Shown here piece by piece: positions 1-5,017 of a stretch of DNA of 7,245 nucleotides. The number at the start of each line of letters is the position of its first letter. Position 1 is the stretch's first letter. This DNA comes from Streptococcaceae bacterium (GTDB taxonomy: Bacteria > Bacillota > Bacilli > Lactobacillales > Streptococcaceae). The translations under genes and the position numbers were made by a program. The stretch spans positions 1-7,245 of the forward strand of contig CADFQU010000045.1 in NCBI GenBank assembly GCA_902836505.1, read 5' to 3'. Under the pieces are notes generated by a model. It did not search any database. It was not told where the DNA came from and was given only the letters and a program-made list of their open reading frames with translations.

Positions 1-464
1 AAGAAGAAGTCGGGAGAATTATTTTTGTTGAAGATGTCTTAGCAAAAAAATTTTTAAATGGATTATTTCCAAATGAAAAAATTGTTTTCGTTCAAGGGGT
101 GGGGGAATTGAGGATAGTTGATAGCTTTAGTTCTTTAATAGGCAAATTTAAATTCCCTGAGATTCGTGTAATTTACGATGGCGATCAAACCTCTCAACAG
201 TTTAGATTGCCCTTTGATGATGTAGAAACTTATGTAATTAATAATTATGAGAAATTTATTGAAAGTGAAATTTCTGAAACTGAGGACTTTAAGATTAGTG
301 ATTGTATTAAACGTCATGAAAAACATGACGCATATTTAGAAATTTTAAAAATCTTAAGTATTCGAGAAGAACAGTGTCTAGAAAAATTAGTAAAAGAATA
401 CAAAGATAGTAAATGGTTTAAAGAAATTTCTGATTATATTAACAATGGCACAATCCCTGTTTAA
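1..464 (+). CDS. C-terminal part of an OLD-like/AAA ATPase-associated TOPRIM nuclease (5' truncated)
   Basis: The reading frame is open from the first full codon (position 3) to the TAA at 462-464, so this is the last ~153 residues of a longer protein. Two TOPRIM signatures are visible: a hydrophobic strand ending in the acidic motif IIFVED (codons near 18-35), and the DxD-type motif IYDGDQ (near 171-188). In known families this spacing and short helical tail are typical of the C-terminal TOPRIM nuclease domain of OLD-like proteins, which carry an N-terminal ABC/AAA-type ATPase and often act in phage defence. The ATPase part would lie left of the window and cannot be seen. The segment is clearly more AT-rich than the core genes to the right, which suits an acquired gene. 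An internal ATG-like start (GTG at 99) would remove the first TOPRIM motif, so I reject it as the true start. TOPRIM assignment is fairly sure; the exact family and the defence role are inference. Confidence 0.62.
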   Translation, partial: EEVGRIIFVEDVLAKKFLNGLFPNEKIVFVQGVGELRIVDSFSSLIGKFKFPEIRVIYDGDQTSQQFRLPFDDVETYVINNYEKFIESEISETEDFKISDCIKRHEKHDAYLEILKILSIREEQCLEKLVKEYKDSKWFKEISDYINNGTIPV

Positions 465-669
465 TTGATATCTTTATATAATTTTTATCCGAGAAGCAAT
501 GATGTTAGATGGAATATTAGATTATAGAGAGAAAAACATGCATAATTCAGGTTATTGTGAAACCAAGGCATTGAAATAGATAAGCTTATAACAAAGTGTA
601 CGTAATGAGCCTTTTGATTGCCAGAATTGACTGATCTAGCAGATACAATAAAAAGAAAAGAACTCTAGA
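465..669. other. non-coding/decayed AT-rich stretch with no recognised gene
   Basis: No convincing coding region is present between the TOPRIM gene and the rsgA remnant. The longest sensible frame is a 26-codon run starting ATGATG at 500-505 and ending in TAG, with no ribosome binding site. The last part (GATACAAT at 642-649) resembles the -10 region of the intact rsgA gene (GATATAAT at 4088-4095), so the end of this stretch may be the decayed rsgA promoter region. No stem-loop followed by a T-run was found after the TOPRIM stop codon. Confidence 0.4.
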
Positions 670-813
670 ATACAGGGACAAATCATTAAGGCCTTAACTA
701 GCTTTTACTATGTTGAGAGTGACAGCTAAGTTTATTAAACACGCGCGAATGGGAATTTTCGTAAAAAAGTACACTTGTTTGAACCGCTAACCTTCTTCAA
801 AATATTTCGAAAG
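670..813 (+). pseudogene. decayed 5' fragment of a second rsgA gene
   Basis: Reading from 670 gives, in one frame, QGQIIKAL-SFYYVES, then VY, then TRANGNFRKK, and later FFKIFRK. The intact RsgA downstream reads [28 protein letters not shown] and ILKIFPRK at its N-terminus, so the similarity is colinear and ungapped over about 34 codons. The expected start codon is ATA (670-672). Two in-frame TAA stops lie at 727-729 and 736-738; the second stands where the intact gene has a Gln codon, as expected from a C-to-T change. About 12 codons are missing between RKK and the KIF block. Everything after residue ~62 is absent, including the whole GTPase domain, so it cannot be functional. The residues QGQIIKA and VESD fit my memory of mitis/pneumoniae-group RsgA better than the local copy, but this was not searched. 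Homology is seen directly; origin is inference. Confidence 0.85.
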
Positions 814-821
814 GTAATAAT

Positions 822-1226
822 ATGGCAAATAGAAGCTATATTTATTTAAAAAACGGGAATGAAGCACGTATCTTAACGGAGGCTACTTACACTGTTCCTT
901 ATTTTTGGCAATTGTTTTGGGATAAAAAAGATTTGCGAACTCCAATTCTTCTATGGAAAAAATTTGAAATCTTACTTCCTATAGAAAAATTCCATAAAAA
1001 TGCCCTCAAAAATCGGTTCTTTTTAGAAAAGAATGCCCCACAGACCTTGCATCTATATGACGATTTTGTTCGCTATATTCTTGCAAATGTCAAGGATGGT
1101 GACATGCTAGGATTTGATATTTTAGAAGTTGCTCATATGGACGGGTTGTTTGCAGCTTCTCGTAAGCTATTAAAAATAACTAAGCAATTCAGGAAAATCA
1201 ACCCCAAAAATTGGATTTTTCTTTAA
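822..1226 (+). CDS. N-terminal part of a frameshifted gene of unknown function
   Basis: The ATG at 822 follows a good ribosome binding site (GAAAGG at 809-814, 7 nt spacer). The frame gives 134 residues beginning MANRSYIYLKNGNEARIL, rich in aromatic and basic residues, with no signal peptide or membrane segment. I do not recognise a characterised family. The frame ends in a TAA at 1224-1226 straight after a CCCC-AAAAA run (1201-1209), while the next frame stays open upstream through this point and carries on for another 143 codons. Adding one A to the run would join both halves as NPKKLDFSLTATNL. I therefore read this and the following entry as one gene of about 277 codons broken by a single-base deletion. 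The last dozen residues of this frame are probably out-of-frame sequence. The break could be a true mutation, a phase-variable run, or a sequencing error. Confidence 0.6.
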   Translation: MANRSYIYLKNGNEARILTEATYTVPYFWQLFWDKKDLRTPILLWKKFEILLPIEKFHKNALKNRFFLEKNAPQTLHLYDDFVRYILANVKDGDMLGFDILEVAHMDGLFAASRKLLKITKQFRKINPKNWIFL

Positions 1227-1642
1227 CAGCTACGAACTTAATCGCGCTTGCCATGGGATTTCCTGATTATTATGCCTCAGACTTGTTACCGAAAGACAAT
1301 ATTCTAGACTCTGTTGCTTATCAAGATGAGTTGAAGAAAATGCAGCGCAAAGAAGATAGACAAGTGCAAGACCAAGAAGAAAAGCAAGATCGCCTTCTAG
1401 AGGAAGAGCGAGTTCAACTTCAAGAGGAAGAGCAAGTTCAAGAAGATAATCAAGTACAAGTCTACGAAGACGAGCAGACGCAAGTTCAAGAAAAACAGCA
1501 GGTACAAGTTCAAGAAGATCATCAAATGCTTGATGAGACTAGGGTCGATGCAAAAGAGAACAAACGAGGCAATGGTGTCATATACTTGCTTTTATTGGTG
1601 CTAGTCATCCGGTTGATTTTTTATATGTCGGCTAAGAAATAG
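1211..1642 (+). CDS. C-terminal part of the frameshifted gene: Gln/Glu-rich coiled repeat with C-terminal membrane anchor
   Basis: This is the continuation of the preceding gene in the -1 frame. The nominal TTG at 1211 has no ribosome binding site at a useful distance (AGGA is 16 nt upstream), so independent translation is unlikely. Numbering from that codon, residues 1-40 are ordinary globular-looking sequence. Residues ~41-118 are highly charged and Gln-rich, with repeated QVQE/QVQ units (QVQDQEE, VQLQEEEQVQED, QTQVQEKQQVQVQED), likely helical or coiled coil. Residues ~122-139 form one hydrophobic stretch (VIYLLLLVLVIRLIFYM) with an internal Arg, followed by SAKK. This layout suggests a tail-anchored protein with its bulk in the cytoplasm. 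Function is unknown. The stop lies 12 nt before rsmA, so the two are probably co-transcribed. Confidence 0.6.
   Translation: MDFSLTATNLIALAMGFPDYYASDLLPKDNILDSVAYQDELKKMQRKEDRQVQDQEEKQDRLLEEERVQLQEEEQVQEDNQVQVYEDEQTQVQEKQQVQVQEDHQMLDETRVDAKENKRGNGVIYLLLLVLVIRLIFYMSAKK
1359..1530 (+). repeat. imperfect CAAGTTCAAGA repeat coding for QVQE units
   Basis: The stretch contains several imperfect copies of a short unit (CAAGTTCAAGA and variants such as CAACTTCAAGA, CAAGTACAAGT, CAAGTGCAAGA), separated by GAAGA/GATCA-type spacers. It codes for the QVQE/QVQED repeats of the tail-anchored protein. Such purine-rich repeats can change copy number by slippage or recombination. Confidence 0.6.
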
Positions 1643-1654
1643 AAAAGAGAAAAA

Positions 1655-2530
1655 ATGAGAATTGCAGATTATAGCGTGACCAAGGCAGTGCTGGAGCGTC
1701 ACGGCTTCACCTTTAAAAAATCCTTCGGTCAAAACTTCTTGACCGATACCAATATCCTTCAAAAAATTGTGGATACTGCTGAGATCGATAAGCAAGTCAA
1801 TGTCATCGAAATCGGTCCCGGGATTGGTGCTTTGACAGAGTTTTTGGCAGAAAATGCCGCAGAAGTCATGGCCTTTGAGATTGATGACCGCTTGGTTCCT
1901 ATCTTAGCGGATACCTTGCGTGATTTTGATAATGTGACGGTTGTCAACCAAGACATCCTCAAGGTGGATCTCAACCAGTACATCGCAGAGTTTAAAAATC
2001 CAGAGCTTCCGATCAAAGTAGTGGCCAACCTTCCATACTACATCACGACTCCGATCCTCATGCACTTGATTGAGTCTAAAATTCCTTTCCAAGAATTTGT
2101 GGTTATGATGCAAAAAGAGGTGGCAGATCGCATTTCAGCAGTGCCTAATACCAAGGCTTATGGGTCTTTGTCCATTGCTGTCCAATACTATATGACGGCT
2201 AAGGTGGCCTTTATCGTACCACGTACCGTCTTTGTGCCAGCGCCAAATGTTGACTCTGCTATCCTCAAGATGGTGCGTCGTGAAGAACCAGCAGTAACCG
2301 TCAAGGATGAAGATTTCTTCTTCACTGTCAGCAAGGCTAGCTTTGTCCACCGTCGCAAAACGCTTTGGAACAACTTGACCAGTCGCTTCGGCAAGACCGA
2401 AGAAATCAAAGCCAAACTGGAAGCTGGGATCCAAGCAGCCGGTTTGCAACCATCTGTACGAGGAGAAGCCCTTAGCTTAGAAGACTTCGCCCGCTTGGCA
2501 GACAGTCTTCTAGAAGCAGGAATGAAATAA
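1655..2530 (+). CDS. rsmA: 16S rRNA (adenine1518-N6/adenine1519-N6)-dimethyltransferase RsmA (KsgA)
   Basis: The protein of 291 residues has the normal length for this family. It uses S-adenosylmethionine to dimethylate two adjacent adenines in the 3'-terminal hairpin of 16S rRNA, a late checkpoint of 30S assembly in the cytoplasm; loss gives kasugamycin resistance in known bacteria. Visible motifs are GQNFL (residues 25-29), the SAM-binding [10 protein letters not shown] (52-61), the acidic FEID (74-77), NQDIL (98-102) and the catalytic NLPYYIT (125-131). The C-terminal helical domain carries [12 protein letters not shown]. The ATG at 1655 gives the standard N-terminus; the ribosome binding site is only a weak purine run (AAAAGAGA at 1643-1650). 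It sits 12 nt after the frameshifted gene, and no own promoter is evident. The downstream end is convergent with the tRNA pair, with a hairpin starting 4 nt after the stop codon. In relatives this gene is commonly close to rsgA; here two tRNAs and a CPBP gene lie between them. Confidence 0.97.
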   Translation: MRIADYSVTKAVLERHGFTFKKSFGQNFLTDTNILQKIVDTAEIDKQVNVIEIGPGIGALTEFLAENAAEVMAFEIDDRLVPILADTLRDFDNVTVVNQDILKVDLNQYIAEFKNPELPIKVVANLPYYITTPILMHLIESKIPFQEFVVMMQKEVADRISAVPNTKAYGSLSIAVQYYMTAKVAFIVPRTVFVPAPNVDSAILKMVRREEPAVTVKDEDFFFTVSKASFVHRRKTLWNNLTSRFGKTEEIKAKLEAGIQAAGLQPSVRGEALSLEDFARLADSLLEAGMK

Positions 2531-2564
2531 TAGAAAAGACATGGACTACAAAGCCCATGTCTTT
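2531..2564 (-). terminator. terminator of the tRNA pair, abutting the rsmA stop codon
   Basis: A perfect 10-bp stem is formed by AAAGACATGG (2535-2544) and CCATGTCTTT (2555-2564) with a 10-nt loop. Read on the minus strand it is followed by TTTTCTATTATTT, a good U-tract, so it should end the tRNA transcript. On the plus strand the U-run is short (CTTT), but the hairpin starts 4 nt after the rsmA stop and may also help end rsmA mRNA. Confidence 0.75.
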
Positions 2565-2576
2565 GTGAGTGATGGA

Positions 2577-2665
2577 AGGAAAGGACGGGATTTGAACCCG
2601 CGCGTGAAGAAAATCCACTTGCCGGATTTCGAGTCCGGTGCTGTACCGAGCTGAGCCACCTTTCC
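2577..2665 (-). tRNA. tRNA-Ser, anticodon CGA
   Basis: On the minus strand the acceptor stem pairs GGAAAGG with CCTTTCC. The D stem is GCT/AGC. The anticodon stem is CCGGA/TCCGG around the loop CTCGAAA, with anticodon CGA at 2631-2629. A long variable arm (GTGGA/TTCAC) is followed by the T arm GCGGG-TTCAAAT-CCCGT. The long variable arm and the CGA anticodon both fit serine, decoding UCG. The 3' CCA is not encoded. The base at the discriminator position reads U by this folding, whereas serine tRNAs normally have G, and the D arm looks more like that of short-variable-arm tRNAs. It is 4 nt downstream of the tRNA-Leu gene and shares its promoter. Confidence 0.9.
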
Positions 2666-2669
2666 AAGA

Positions 2670-2752
2670 TGCGGAGAAAGGGATTTGAACCCTCACGCCC
2701 GAAGGGGCACATGCGCCTGAAGCATGCGTGTCTGCCGTTCCACCACCTCCGC
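2670..2752 (-). tRNA. tRNA-Leu, anticodon CAG
   Basis: On the minus strand the acceptor stem pairs GCGGAGG with TCTCCGC (one G-U pair), with discriminator A, the usual leucine identity base. The anticodon stem CATGC/GCATG encloses the loop TTCAGGC, giving anticodon CAG at 2719-2717, which decodes CUG. A long variable arm (GCCC-CTTC-GGGC) and the T arm GAGGG-TTCAAAT-CCCTT complete a standard class II tRNA. The 3' CCA is not encoded. It is the first gene of a two-tRNA unit. Confidence 0.95.
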
Positions 2753-2760
2753 ATAGTTCT

Positions 2761-2788
2761 ATTATACTCTTTTTAAAAGAAATGCCAA
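2761..2788 (-). promoter_or_regulatory. promoter of the tRNA-Leu/tRNA-Ser unit
   Basis: On the minus strand TTGGCA (2788-2783) and a perfect TATAAT (2766-2761) are separated by 16 nt. The predicted transcription start, about 7 nt further on, falls a few nt before the mature 5' end of tRNA-Leu at 2752, as usual for stable RNA genes. Confidence 0.8.
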
Positions 2789-2834
2789 GAAAAAATAGCA
2801 TATTTCTTTTTATCAAACCTATAGCGGAAACAGA

Positions 2835-2860
2835 AAAAGGCTGGGAAGATCCAGCCTTTT
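2835..2860 (-). terminator. rho-independent terminator of the CPBP gene (probably bidirectional)
   Basis: AAAAGGCTGG (2835-2844) and CCAGCCTTTT (2851-2860) form a perfect 10-bp stem with a 6-nt loop. On the minus strand it lies 11 nt after the CPBP stop codon and ends in a run of five U residues followed by CTGTTT. On the plus strand the tail TTTTCTTTCTTTT would also work. It insulates the CPBP gene from the tRNA promoter. Confidence 0.88.
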
Positions 2861-2871
2861 CTTTCTTTTAC

Positions 2872-3792
2872 TTATTCATAACTCAGTTGAGGATAGAGTT
2901 CTTCTTGTTCTGCAGAGGTATCTTTAAGAAGGAAGATAGCCCACAAGAGAGCAAGGAGAAAGACGACTAAGCCAGGAATCCCTCCTTCAGGTCCAAACTC
3001 TCCACCTGTGATAAAGGTCCGGTTTGAAGTCGTGAAGTACATCAGAGAGGATTCACTATCAAAGCCGCTGACATGGAAGCCGTAGACATTTCCCATGATG
3101 AAGTTCCAAGCGAAGTGGAAGCCACAAGGTCCCCAGATATTTCCTCTCTTCAAGGCATAGACAGCTGTGAAAAGACCGAAAACGAAGAGATGAACTGTTG
3201 AGAGCCAAGAAGCTCCGTTGTTGTTCAAGTGGAAGTAGGAGAACATGGTAGAAGAAATGAGGATAGCTAAGTAAGCATTCTTATGATAAGAAATAATCGG
3301 AATCAACCAACCACGGATATAAATTTCTTCGGCTGCCGTTTGAAAAATATAGCCAATCAGAACCAAGATCCAAGATACGAGGAAAGGGAGACTAAATTGA
3401 ATGCGATCGAAACGAACATCACCAGTGATAAAGAAGACGATTAAGACCGTGGTAATCATAATGGCGCCGACCAAGACCCCCTTAGCGAATTCGGACAGAC
3501 CATTTCCTTTGGAAAAGCCCATGGTCCGAACCGGTCGTTTTTCAATGAGTTTCACCCAGAGGAAGAAGGCGATGATGGTATAGAGGAAGGACAAAAGATC
3601 CAGAATATTCCACCAGTCGGGAATCCAACTTTGTTTGTTCAAAAAGAAGTTTGTGGAAGCAGTACTAATCGGAGACATGTACTGGGTGATGTAATAGAGA
3701 ATAAAGGGAGCTAAAAACCAAGGGGTTAAGAACTTCCCTTTCTTTACATTAGAAACGAGAGGGTTACTCTTAGAAAGAAATGAAAAACTCAT
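2872..3792 (-). CDS. CPBP-family (CAAX protease/bacteriocin-processing, Abi) intramembrane metalloprotease
   Basis: A 306-residue multi-pass membrane protein. Hydrophobic segments are visible near residues 24-40, 64-83, 104-122, 137-152, 172-187, 198-214, 222-236 and 272-290. The three signatures of the CPBP family are intact: EExxxR (E155, E156, R160 in AAEEIYIRGWL), FxxxH (F184, H188 in FSYFHLN) and HxxxN (H226, N230 in HFAWNF). These residues form the active site in the membrane in known members. Family members act as CAAX-type endopeptidases, as bacteriocin self-immunity proteins, or as scaffolds; which applies here cannot be told. The ATG at 3792 is set by a strong AAGGAGG (3805-3799) with a 6-nt spacer. 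The gene is a single-gene unit with its own promoter, cre site, long leader and terminator, placed between the tRNA pair and the rsgA operon and divergent from rsgA. No bacteriocin gene is visible nearby. Confidence 0.92.
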   Translation of the reverse strand: MSFSFLSKSNPLVSNVKKGKFLTPWFLAPFILYYITQYMSPISTASTNFFLNKQSWIPDWWNILDLLSFLYTIIAFFLWVKLIEKRPVRTMGFSKGNGLSEFAKGVLVGAIMITTVLIVFFITGDVRFDRIQFSLPFLVSWILVLIGYIFQTAAEEIYIRGWLIPIISYHKNAYLAILISSTMFSYFHLNNNGASWLSTVHLFVFGLFTAVYALKRGNIWGPCGFHFAWNFIMGNVYGFHVSGFDSESSLMYFTTSNRTFITGGEFGPEGGIPGLVVFLLALLWAIFLLKDTSAEQEELYPQLSYE

Positions 3793-3817
3793 AAATGACC
3801 TCCTTATAACTGGCAGG

Positions 3818-3875
3818 GATTAGTAAGAAAGTCAGAAATCAGGCACCAAAAAGAGGGCTTCTTTCATTACTAATC
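3818..3875 (-). repeat. 14-bp inverted repeat in the leader of the CPBP gene
   Basis: GATTAGTAAGAAAG (3818-3831) and CTTTCATTACTAATC (3861-3875) pair over 9 bp, one bulged A, then 5 bp, around a 29-nt loop. The loop includes short possible pairings. The structure ends about 13 nt before the ribosome binding site of the CPBP gene. No U-run follows it, so it is not a simple terminator. It matches no riboswitch or T-box core I recognise. Confidence 0.6.
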
Positions 3876-3908
3876 AGGTAGCTTCTTCAAGAAATGTATC
3901 AGTCTCCG

Positions 3909-3953
3909 TCACTTCCTTTCTACAATATAGTCTGTACTTCCCATGGTAGGCAT
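3909..3953 (-). CDS. possible 14-residue leader peptide upstream of the CPBP gene
   Basis: On the minus strand an ATG at 3953 opens a 14-codon frame (MPTMGSTDYIVERK) ending in TGA at 3911-3909. An AAAAGGA sequence (3970-3964) stands 10 nt before it, acceptable as a ribosome binding site, though it lies at the very 5' end of the predicted transcript. Such a frame can occur by chance, and no amino-acid run typical of attenuation is present. Confidence 0.25.
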   Translation of the reverse strand: MPTMGSTDYIVERK

Positions 3954-3975
3954 ATATATTATGTCCTTTTCCTCT

Positions 3976-4004
3976 ATTATAAACCTATCTGAAAACGTTT
4001 ACAA
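3976..4004 (-). promoter_or_regulatory. promoter of the CPBP gene
   Basis: On the minus strand TTGTAA (4004-3999) and a perfect TATAAT (3981-3976) are spaced by 17 nt. Transcription would start near 3969, giving a leader of about 175 nt before the ATG at 3792. No better promoter is seen closer to the gene. Confidence 0.72.
3989..4004. promoter_or_regulatory. CcpA operator (cre) overlapping the CPBP -35 box
   Basis: TGAAAACGTTTACA (3990-4003) matches the low-GC Gram-positive cre consensus WTGNNANCGNNNNCAW at every fixed position; only the first W is C. It also fits the more symmetric TGWAARCGYTWWCW form. It covers the -35 box of the CPBP promoter, the position expected for carbon catabolite repression by CcpA. 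The rsgA promoter is about 85 nt away on the other side and is less likely to be affected. Confidence 0.75.
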
Positions 4005-4086
4005 CCCCTTGTCTGCATCTTGCTCAAAAAAACTGGATGGACTTCTTTTTTCCTACCCAAGTCCGCAAGCGCTATCGTATATTTTT

Positions 4087-4117
4087 TGATATAATAGTAG
4101 TATTAACTTTAAAGGAG
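4087..4117 (+). promoter_or_regulatory. extended -10 promoter and ribosome binding site of the rsgA operon
   Basis: TGATATAAT (4087-4095) is a perfect extended -10 element (TGnTATAAT). The matching -35 position (about 4067-4072, AAGCGC) is poor, which is normal for this promoter class. The ribosome binding site AAAGGAG (4111-4117) stands 6 nt before the TTG start codon. A small inverted repeat GGACTT/AAGTCC (4039-4044 and 4059-4064) lies just upstream; its role is unclear. Confidence 0.78.
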
Positions 4118-4123
4118 TGCTAG

Positions 4124-5002
4124 TTGCAAGGAACGATTGTTAAAGCCTTGGCCGGTTTTTATTATGTGGAGTGCGAGGGGGAAATATACCAAACACGCGC
4201 CCGAGGAAATTTCCGGAAAAAAGGACAAACTCCCTATGTTGGAGATAAGGTAGAATTTTCAGCCGAAGAAAATTCGGAAGGCTATATTTTAAAAATATTC
4301 CCGCGAAAGAATAGCTTAGTCCGTCCACCGATTGTGAATATAGACCAGGCTGTCGTCATCATGTCTGCCAAAGAGCCAGATTTTAATGTTAATTTATTGG
4401 ATCGTTTTTTGGTTCTCTTGGAGCAAAAAGTGATCCATCCGATTGTCTATATTTCAAAAATGGACCTACTAGAAGATCCGGCTGTCATGCTTCCTTTCCA
4501 AGAAGTCTATCGCCAAATGGGGTATGATTTTGTCACTGATAAGGAAGAGCTCTTGCCTCTCTTGAAGGATCAGGTGACGGTCTTTATGGGCCAAACAGGA
4601 GTGGGGAAATCAACCCTCTTGAATACCTTGGCTCCGGAGTTGGAGCTAGAGACAGGAGAGATCTCTGATAGTCTTGGACGCGGCCGCCATACGACGCGAG
4701 CCGTCAGCTTCTATGATCTCAATGGGGGCAAAATTGCGGATACCCCTGGTTTCTCCTCTTTAGATTATGAAGTCGATAATGCGGAAGACCTCAATCATGC
4801 TTTTCCAGATATCGCCAAGGTGAGCCAGGCTTGTAAGTTCCGTACTTGTACCCACACACATGAACCATCCTGTGCCGTCAAGCCTGCTGTCGAGGAAGGG
4901 ATTATAGCTTCCTTCCGCTATGAGAATTACTTACAGTTCTTGAGTGAGATTGAAAATAGGCGAGAAACCTACAAAAAAGTATCGAAAAAATTACCCAAAT
5001 AA
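4124..5002 (+). CDS. rsgA: small ribosomal subunit biogenesis GTPase RsgA (YjeQ/YloQ)
   Basis: A 292-residue circularly permuted GTPase that binds the decoding region of the immature 30S subunit and releases assembly factors such as RbfA in late maturation. An OB-fold covers residues ~1-65. The permuted GTPase motifs follow in the order G4 (SKMD, 111-114), G1/P-loop (GQTGVGKS, 156-163), G2 region (GRGRHTT, 185-191) and G3 (DTPG, 206-209). The C-terminal zinc site uses C237, C242, H244 and C250. The start is TTG at 4124, supported by the AAAGGAG site 6 nt upstream and by the normal family N-terminus. It heads an operon with rpe, thiN and rmuC; the rpe ribosome binding site overlaps its stop codon. 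A decayed copy of its first ~60 codons lies at 670-813, upstream of rsmA. Confidence 0.97.
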   Translation: MQGTIVKALAGFYYVECEGEIYQTRARGNFRKKGQTPYVGDKVEFSAEENSEGYILKIFPRKNSLVRPPIVNIDQAVVIMSAKEPDFNVNLLDRFLVLLEQKVIHPIVYISKMDLLEDPAVMLPFQEVYRQMGYDFVTDKEELLPLLKDQVTVFMGQTGVGKSTLLNTLAPELELETGEISDSLGRGRHTTRAVSFYDLNGGKIADTPGFSSLDYEVDNAEDLNHAFPDIAKVSQACKFRTCTHTHEPSCAVKPAVEEGIIASFRYENYLQFLSEIENRRETYKKVSKKLPK

Positions 5003-5017
5003 GGAGATCTGAATAAT

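Noticed and set aside
465..482. Promoter from TTGATA (465-470) and TATAAT (477-482)
   Set aside because: The two boxes are only 6 nt apart, and no -35 box stands at the proper distance from TATAAT.
1201..1212. Programmed -1 frameshift joining the two halves of the unknown gene
   Set aside because: The codons AAC CCC AAA AAT do not form a good slippery heptamer (AAA would have to re-pair with CAA), and no clear downstream hairpin was found. A base deletion is simpler.
2188..2754. Long minus-strand open frame (188 codons) across rsmA and the tRNAs
   Set aside because: It runs through two tRNA genes and antisense to a well-supported rsmA; the translation has no family-like features.
2728..2970. 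80-codon plus-strand frame beginning in tRNA-Leu
   Set aside because: It crosses the tRNA promoter, the terminator hairpin and the end of the CPBP gene in antisense, so it is a chance frame.
3818..3875. Inverted repeat as a transcription terminator, T-box or RUP/BOX element
   Set aside because: No U-run follows on either strand, no T-box core sequence (AGGGTGGnACCGCG) is present, and the length and ends do not match the RUP or BOX repeats I know.
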